Shown: positions 58,178 to 64,000 of the stretch, in pieces
How positions within the stretch are numbered: position 1 is the first letter of the stretch
How the letters are laid out: each line of letters begins with the position of its first letter
NCBI GenBank assembly: GCA_027924645.1
Contig: BSBN01000334.1
Span: forward strand, 124,001-188,000
Origin: Cunninghamia lanceolata
Lineage: Eukaryota > Streptophyta > Pinopsida > Cupressales > Cupressaceae
Direction: 5' to 3'
DNA: 64,000 nucleotides
Notes under the pieces: generated by a model
What the model was told of the DNA's origin: nothing
The model's input: the letters and a program-made list of their open reading frames with translations, nothing else
Databases searched by the model: none
Translations under genes and position numbers: made by a program

Positions 58178-59372
58178 TGTAATGTGGAAAAGAGTGATCT
58201 AGCATAAGGAGTTAAACTAGGTCAATACCCTCTTCTACACACATCAGGACACAAACTAAGCTTGGCTTCTACACAAGAAGGAGAGCCAAACTATAGGGGT
58301 TCTTGCCTTTTGTTGTATATAGATGGATCAACCAAGATCAATGAAAGTCAAGGAAATAAGCTAAGACATATGATTAAACCCTGAGAGACAAAGATCATAT
58401 TACAACTAATTGTCAGAGGCAATCCTAAGGAAACAAAAAGTACAACAAAGGTCAGAAGAAGACTCAGAAGTAGAAATGTCTAGGACCAGGGTGCTCAGGT
58501 GCCCTAGGCCTTTTCTAAGGTTTAGTAGAACTTTGGGTGCCACAAGACCTATATCTGCCTGCATTGCCTTCTTCCCAGAAATCAGCGCTAGAAACTTGTT
58601 TCTCTGACCTACACACAAGGAAAGAGGAAAAGGTTGTGCTATGTATAAGGGATTACCTCAATCAAACCCCATGTTGGTGTTACCACCTCCACTACAATAA
58701 ATGATTAGATCCAAGAGTGTGTGCCCTAGGAGGGCATAGGCCAGATCTACAATAATATGATAGATAATGAATGATAATGATGATGATAACCACAAGAGAT
58801 ATAACCTTCGCTGATGAAGATGACTCAACATCCTACACCAACAAAGGAGAGTGATAAACAAGGCTTGAAACCTCCCTCAAGACCTACAAATAAGCTTCAA
58901 TACCATTCACAAGTACATAACAATCCAAGCATGAAGAACACTATAGCATAGAGCACAATATGAGAGCAATCTTAGTATTCATCTTCTTAGGTGTAAAATG
59001 AACTACAACACTCACTTAAATATATATTCTCGCTCACTCACGACAAATAAAACACATTTAGGCCAAGAAATACAAACTAAAGAACTGTCCTAAGCTGATA
59101 CCACAAAGTGGGGCTAAAATTCTCAAGTGGGACCAGGGGGCTCAGGTGCCTTGACCTTTAGCCCACAAACTCTAGAAAGTGTTCAATATAGTGGGCTTAG
59201 TCTAGTCCTAAGTTGATTATGTCGAGTTTATTCATCAGGATCAAGATTTAATTGTTATAAGCTCAAAGAGGTGTTAAAGTAGGTCTTGATTAACAAAGGC
59301 AACAAAATAGGTCCAACCTAGGAGCTAAACTAAGTGTAAAATGCTAGTGTACACATTTTACGACATTGTACA
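58178..59372 (-). repeat. 5' LTR of the gag-protease element
   Basis: 1195 bases matching 28436-29634, followed by the target duplication GTATT. Confidence 0.9.
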
Positions 59373-59377
59373 GTATT

Positions 59378-59947
59378 CACCAAGTAGCGATCTTGTTTCA
59401 ACTGCATATTTGATCCTAGTACCTGATAGATGTAGGTTATCTGTGGGGGCTTACAGGGGGTACCCCTTATGGGGTCCAAGGGTCATGTGCTCCAGTGGGG
59501 GTCTGGGGACAACACCCCCGGAAGTCACATTTTATATATAAATTACCATTGTAAATCTTGATCATTCATCATTAGGTCACAGATCTGATGGTAGAGAATT
59601 TTTTATCTTATCTTGCCCTAGAAGGTAACGCCTTTTATAAGGATATTATATTATGACTGTGTATGAGAGATTATACAGGTGTTGTTGGATTGCAGACTAG
59701 ATAGGAGATTAATAGTGTTGTATTGTAAACTCTATTTGAAATTAATATATATTGGTGCATCTCTTCTTGTGTGGAGTTTTTCTTGAAAAGGTTTCTCCAT
59801 GTAAACACTATGTTATGTGTTTGATCTTTTGTTTTTCTATTTATTTGTGTTGATTTCATACTATCTCCATTCTAGTTCTGCGCTAGATTAATATCTATAG
59901 TTGTAATTAGGATTCCATTCTATAGTTATTCACCTTCATTTCTAACA
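59378..59947 (+). repeat. Solo Copia LTR, right part
   Basis: Continues 28435 after removal of the gag-protease element and ends TTTCTAACA, followed by TAGGG (left flank TAGGA). No primer site or polypurine tract lies next to it, so it is a solo LTR of about 662 bases. It contains a hairpin-prone GTGGGGGTCTGG...ACACCCCC at 59496-59521. Confidence 0.72.
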
Positions 59948-61760
59948 TAGGGTTGGGAGTGGGTGGATGGATAAATGATTGGATATGATTAGGCTTGATG
60001 ATGACTTAGACTGAAATTAAGATTAAGATCAAGGGACAAGACCAAATTGGATGTGAGTTGACTAAGGATGAAAATAGATTTCAAATACTTAAGATGGACT
60101 TATGACCTTAAGAAAAGATGATCTAGGATTTGACTAAAGGATTAAAAAGATGATGGTCTTGATCAAGGGCTAAAATCTCAATTTAAATTCTAAGACAAGT
60201 TTGATGTAGATGGAAGATAAGATAGATAATAAGGATGAAGGCAATATGGATTATGGATGTGGTTCTCAACAAAATCAACCTTAAGCTAAAGTGTGACAAG
60301 GATTCTCTCAAAATGTTGAAATATGGATTCTAAGATGTTGGAAATGTTTGGAATGGTTATGAAAGCTTGACTTGGGCAAATTGGCAAATTGACAAACACA
60401 ATGTTCATACACACATGGATAATTTTTTAAAATGATAAGGATTTGGCCAACGCAAATGAACACACATGCAATACATAACAACAAGCCTAGATTATTCAAG
60501 TAAATGCATCTTTATAGTTTAGGCCCACACAATAAAATACCTCTTAATGTTCTTACCTAACTAAGAACACATTTTCAAATGGATAACTAGGGATAAAGGT
60601 GTTGCACCAACTATCCCTTCCCTTGGAGGCTTTTACACCCTACCCAAAGAGAATGCTTATCTCTACTTGATGAAGTACATGGTGGGTAACTTCAGGTTTG
60701 ATCAGTTGAACCCTGCACCACACTAGAAGATGACTGAAAGGTCTTAAACTAAGATATACAAGATTCTAAGGGATTCCTCAAAATACACAAGGTATGATGA
60801 GGCCTAAGTCTATGAAAACTAGTTCGTTGAAGGGAGGTGACAAGTCACTTCACCTTGTGTCTAGATTTACTCGAGGCCCCAAGGTTGTCCCAATGACTAT
60901 GCAACTAGATTAAGGTACAAATTTCACTCTCCCCACCTTTGATATACCCCACCAAAGCATGTGGTTGAGGTCACCCCTTTAGAGTGGGTGTGTCTCTAAA
61001 GGGAGGCCTCCTAAGGGAAAGATGATGCTAAGTGTTTTTTTTATCTCCAAGATCGCATGAATCGCAAGGAGAGACCATACACAACTTAACACACCTTGGG
61101 TAACAAGAGTGAATCAAGAGATGCTTTTGGTCCTCAAGATCACCAAATGGTGCGAGACGAGAGCATACACATACAATTGATCCACAAAAAAAGATTCATT
61201 AACTCTTAGATAAAAATGTTGTGTGTGTAAAGATGAATGTAGGTCAAGGATGATTTTGATTCCCAAGGTCACACTAAGTGCAAGGGACGAGCATACACAC
61301 CCTAAGTCACACTCAAAACCACCAAACAAAGCAAACACAAAGGCAAACCCAAATTTTCAAATGATATGTCTTTGACAAGTGAAAACCCTGCAACCCACAT
61401 GTTAGTAGTTTGAGATATGATCTTGGACAAGCATAAACAAGTCACACAAATGTGTTAACTCCAATACAATCTCAAAATGTTAGTTGAAAACTGGTAATCA
61501 AGCAAAAGTATGGAAATACAGCCAAGGGTATGGATTTAGAGATAAATAGAAATCATAAAATTGAATGGTGATACCTCCTAACAAAGGCATGGACCTATGA
61601 AGCAAAGGCACTAAACTGTGAAGCAAGGGCGCTTATCTGCAAGGCAAGGGCACTAATATATGACAAAGGCCCAAATTAACCCTAAAATGACATAAAAAAC
61701 CCTGCAAAAAATAGTTAGGTCAAATCAACCCTAAAATGACATAAAAAAAACCCTGGAAAA
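59948..61760 (-). other. Leader-like remainder of the fossil Tat-like element
   Basis: No gene. The block at 60600-61320 (CCAAGATCGCATGAATCGCA, repeated GAGAGCATACAC, TCAAGATCACCAAATGGTG) resembles 15770-16330 in the leader of the first element. It supports minus orientation and joins 28343 across the solo LTR. Confidence 0.55.
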
Positions 61761-63740
61761 TGGGTGGAAAGGAAGTTGCTTCAAATAATTAGCAATGGAC
61801 TATCTTTTTAGTTTACTATTTATTGTTGATGCCCTGAACAATTAGCAAGGGACTAATTCAAATTTATAAAAACCTTCTCCATTCTTTTATTGTAAAATCT
61901 TTTATGTTTGTTAATAAAATATTGTCAAACATTCAATTTATTTATAATTATTAAATAAAATAACAAAATTTTTATAGTTATTAATAATTATTAACATAAA
62001 ATATGTAGTATATATAATTAATAAGAGATAATTTCTATACAACAATGAGTAAGGGATATGGTACATATACAAGTGTACAATTTATATATTAAATTAATTA
62101 AGTTTACATCATAAAACATATAAGTTGTAAGTGTGATTAGTAGTATAACAAACTCAGACACTTTACTTTTTAAAAAATAATGTGTAATTCTTAATTTAAA
62201 TTTATATGAGAGATGATGTATAGAAGCATGACAAACATTCATTTTGAAAATTGAGGGTATTGCAAATTTTCTCTCTATAAATAATTGAAATTGAATTCCA
62301 TAAAAATGTGTAAAATTTTTACTTTTAAGAAGAATAGTTATTAATTAACTACTAAGCTTAGTGTTGTTAAATATTTTATAAAAATGAGTTGTTGAAATGA
62401 AGAATATATATTTAAAACTATAGAGTCAACTTTTTGCATTATTGGGTGATATATTTGTGGTGGGTAGTATTAAATTTCACTTTTGAACACTTACTAGTTA
62501 TTACTAGTTGCTTCTTAACGTGTATTATATGTCAACATTCAAGTTACTACTCACATTAATAGATTTAACATAGTAAATTTAATATGTCAACATTTCAATC
62601 CATGACATACAAAGAGTAAAGTTTTTTTATTTCTAATGTTTTATATGCAAAACTAATGAGTAAATAGTCACAATAATGAAAAATGAAGGGGACAAATACA
62701 CTAAACATAGCACAAGTAGAAAAAAACAATGTAAGAGACAAAGTATGATACAAGATGAGGAGCACATTGACTATGATACATGTAAAAAGGCCTATTGACA
62801 ATAAAATACAAATCTAAGATCTAGATTAAATATGTTAGAAAGTTCACCCCAAGGTGATACAATAAGAAGGAAACCAAAATTAGTGTGATAGATAACATAC
62901 ATAAATAAATAACTTGTACTCATTCATATACACATCATAAAGTAGAATCATTCATATATGATAAATGAGTGCTTTAGGATTATACTGTGTGCAATTTTTT
63001 CTCTCAACGTTTTGGATCACACTCCATGATCCATCATCAGGAGAAAATATAAGAAAGCAAGAGATGAGAATGAAATGATAATTTCCAGATCAAACAGATT
63101 AAAAGGAAAGGAGGGAAGGGTAAAGGTGGCATGGGGATCAATAGACCTCAATGAAAGAGCTCCAACAATTAAGAAACAAAACAGTAACAAATAGAACTAA
63201 TAAGCAAGTGCATATAAAAAACAACATACCAAATAAAATTCAACTTCTATATGTGACTTATAGGTAAAGAAGAGGGAGAATATAACTAAAAAAGAATAAG
63301 ACAAAATATATATGTATATAATGAGAAATGAACAAAGAAGAACAAAAACTAACATATTTACAAATATAATAAATAACTATACATAACTATAACAAAGAAT
63401 AATATAAAACTATAACAAAGAATAATCAAAGACTTACAAACATACATATATACAAAGGCATATGCATATGTGTATAGATATAAACATATGTCTATACATA
63501 TACTTATAAATTGAGGAATAAATAAATACGAAACTATACAAAAACTAGTATGTACATATAGATATAAACATGTTTATACGTATAGATATATGTCTATTAT
63601 CATTCATATATGTTTATTCATATGTTAGTTTATATACAATCTTTCATAGCAAAAGAATAGGTATACACATTACATATGTTTAGGTGTTACAATTATATCT
63701 AATTAATAAAAGAAAAAACAAATTAATAAAAGAAAAAACA
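61761..63740. other. AT-rich DNA without recognisable features
   Basis: Only short ORFs without known motifs. 63300-63620 is rich in ATACATATA and TATATGT steps. A 19-base direct repeat (AATTAATAAAAGAAAAAAC) sits at about 63702-63740. I see no LTR ends or TIRs. Confidence 0.5.
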
Positions 63741-64000
63741 AACAGGAAATGAAAAAAGAGATGGACAATTTACCAACCTGCCATGTTAGAAAAAGGGAAA
63801 ACTTGAATGCGTATGTTATGGTGGGGTTTGGGAATATATTGCGGAGTCCAATTCAAAAACGCGGAGTCAATAAGGCTGAATCTTTTTTTAACTTTGTTTG
63901 TCTCTCGTTGCCGGCCACTGGAGTCTGGGATAACAAAGTCTACGCTGGTCAATCGCGCGAAAGAAAAAATGGGGAGAGTGGAAAGTGTCTGCAATAGTTA
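63741..64000. other. CpG-retaining segment at the window edge
   Basis: Unlike the surrounding repeats, this stretch keeps CpG (TTGCGGAGTCC, AACGCGGAGTC, TCGTTGCCGGCC, AATCGCGCGAAAG). An 82-codon frame is open on the plus strand (63749-63997) but has no known motif. It may be the start of a gene region or of a younger element continuing to the right. Confidence 0.35.

Larger units (their letters stand above)
28436..59372 (-). mobile_element. Non-autonomous gag-protease LTR retrotransposon, split by a 23-kb nested insertion
   Basis: The LTRs at 28436-29634 and 58178-59372 are direct copies. GTATT flanks both outer ends (28431-28435, 59373-59377), so the whole interval is one insertion plus later ones. 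A polypurine tract sits inside the left LTR and a CCA-ended primer site inside the right one, giving minus orientation. Internal sequence is 29635-35141 plus 58116-58177, about 5.6 kb, with Tat-type gag and a protease remnant but no RT, RNase H or integrase. Confidence 0.9.

Noticed and set aside
63749..63997. Calling the 82-codon plus-strand frame a gene
   Set aside because: No motif, no splice context that can be judged, and the window ends here; the minus strand is open over the same stretch.

Overview
The window is nuclear DNA from a large, repeat-rich seed plant. A gymnosperm such as a conifer is my guess, from the element size, the density and the depth of nesting, but nothing here fixes the species. 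I see no complete host gene, no rRNA or tRNA gene and no CRISPR array. Almost every base up to about 61.8 kb belongs to LTR retrotransposons, their fossils, or small DNA transposons inside them. Most coding regions are broken by stop codons, many of them of the type expected from deamination of methylated cytosine.

Region 1 (1-18556): one large Ty3/gypsy element on the minus strand. Its 5' LTR is at 17489-18556 and its 3' LTR runs off the left edge (1-934). It carries gag (14523-12097), protease with a G-patch-like stretch (12042-11030), RT-RNase H, a second archaeal-type RNase H, and integrase (ending at 7137). This order is typical of the Tat lineage. Between integrase and the 3' LTR it carries an opposite-strand decayed gene for a plant mobile domain (PMD) protein, two tandem-repeat blocks, and an array of an AGCGCT-centred motif that also fills the 5' leader.

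Region 2 (18557-28343): a degraded minus-strand coding region of unknown family is split by a complete plus-strand LTR element (19276-25684, TSD CCATC). That element carries one long unrecognised ORF and LTRs with several TGACGTCA sites. It is followed by the fossil of another Tat-like minus-strand element, which resumes at 59948-61760.

Region 3 (28344-59947): a nested tower read from target-site duplications and paired ends. A solo Copia LTR (28344-28435 plus 59378-59947) is split by a minus-strand gag-protease element lacking RT and integrase (28436-59372, TSD GTATT). That is split by a plus-strand element with LTRs of about 4.4-4.6 kb and only 167 bp between them (35142-58115). Its 5' LTR took three insertions: a Ty1/Copia element (36746-43070, TSD GATTC), a TIR element of about 1 kb (43092-44086), and a minus-strand gag-only LTR element (46171-52724, TSD TTTTA). 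The gag-only element was itself hit by a second TIR element (48438-49418, TSD TAG).

Region 4 (61761-64000): AT-rich DNA without recognisable genes. In the last 250 bases CpG dinucleotides reappear, which may mark the approach to a gene.

No host pathway can be read from the window. What works together are retrotransposon parts: non-autonomous elements (gag-only, gag-protease, and one with no protein at all) that would need enzymes supplied by full elements elsewhere.
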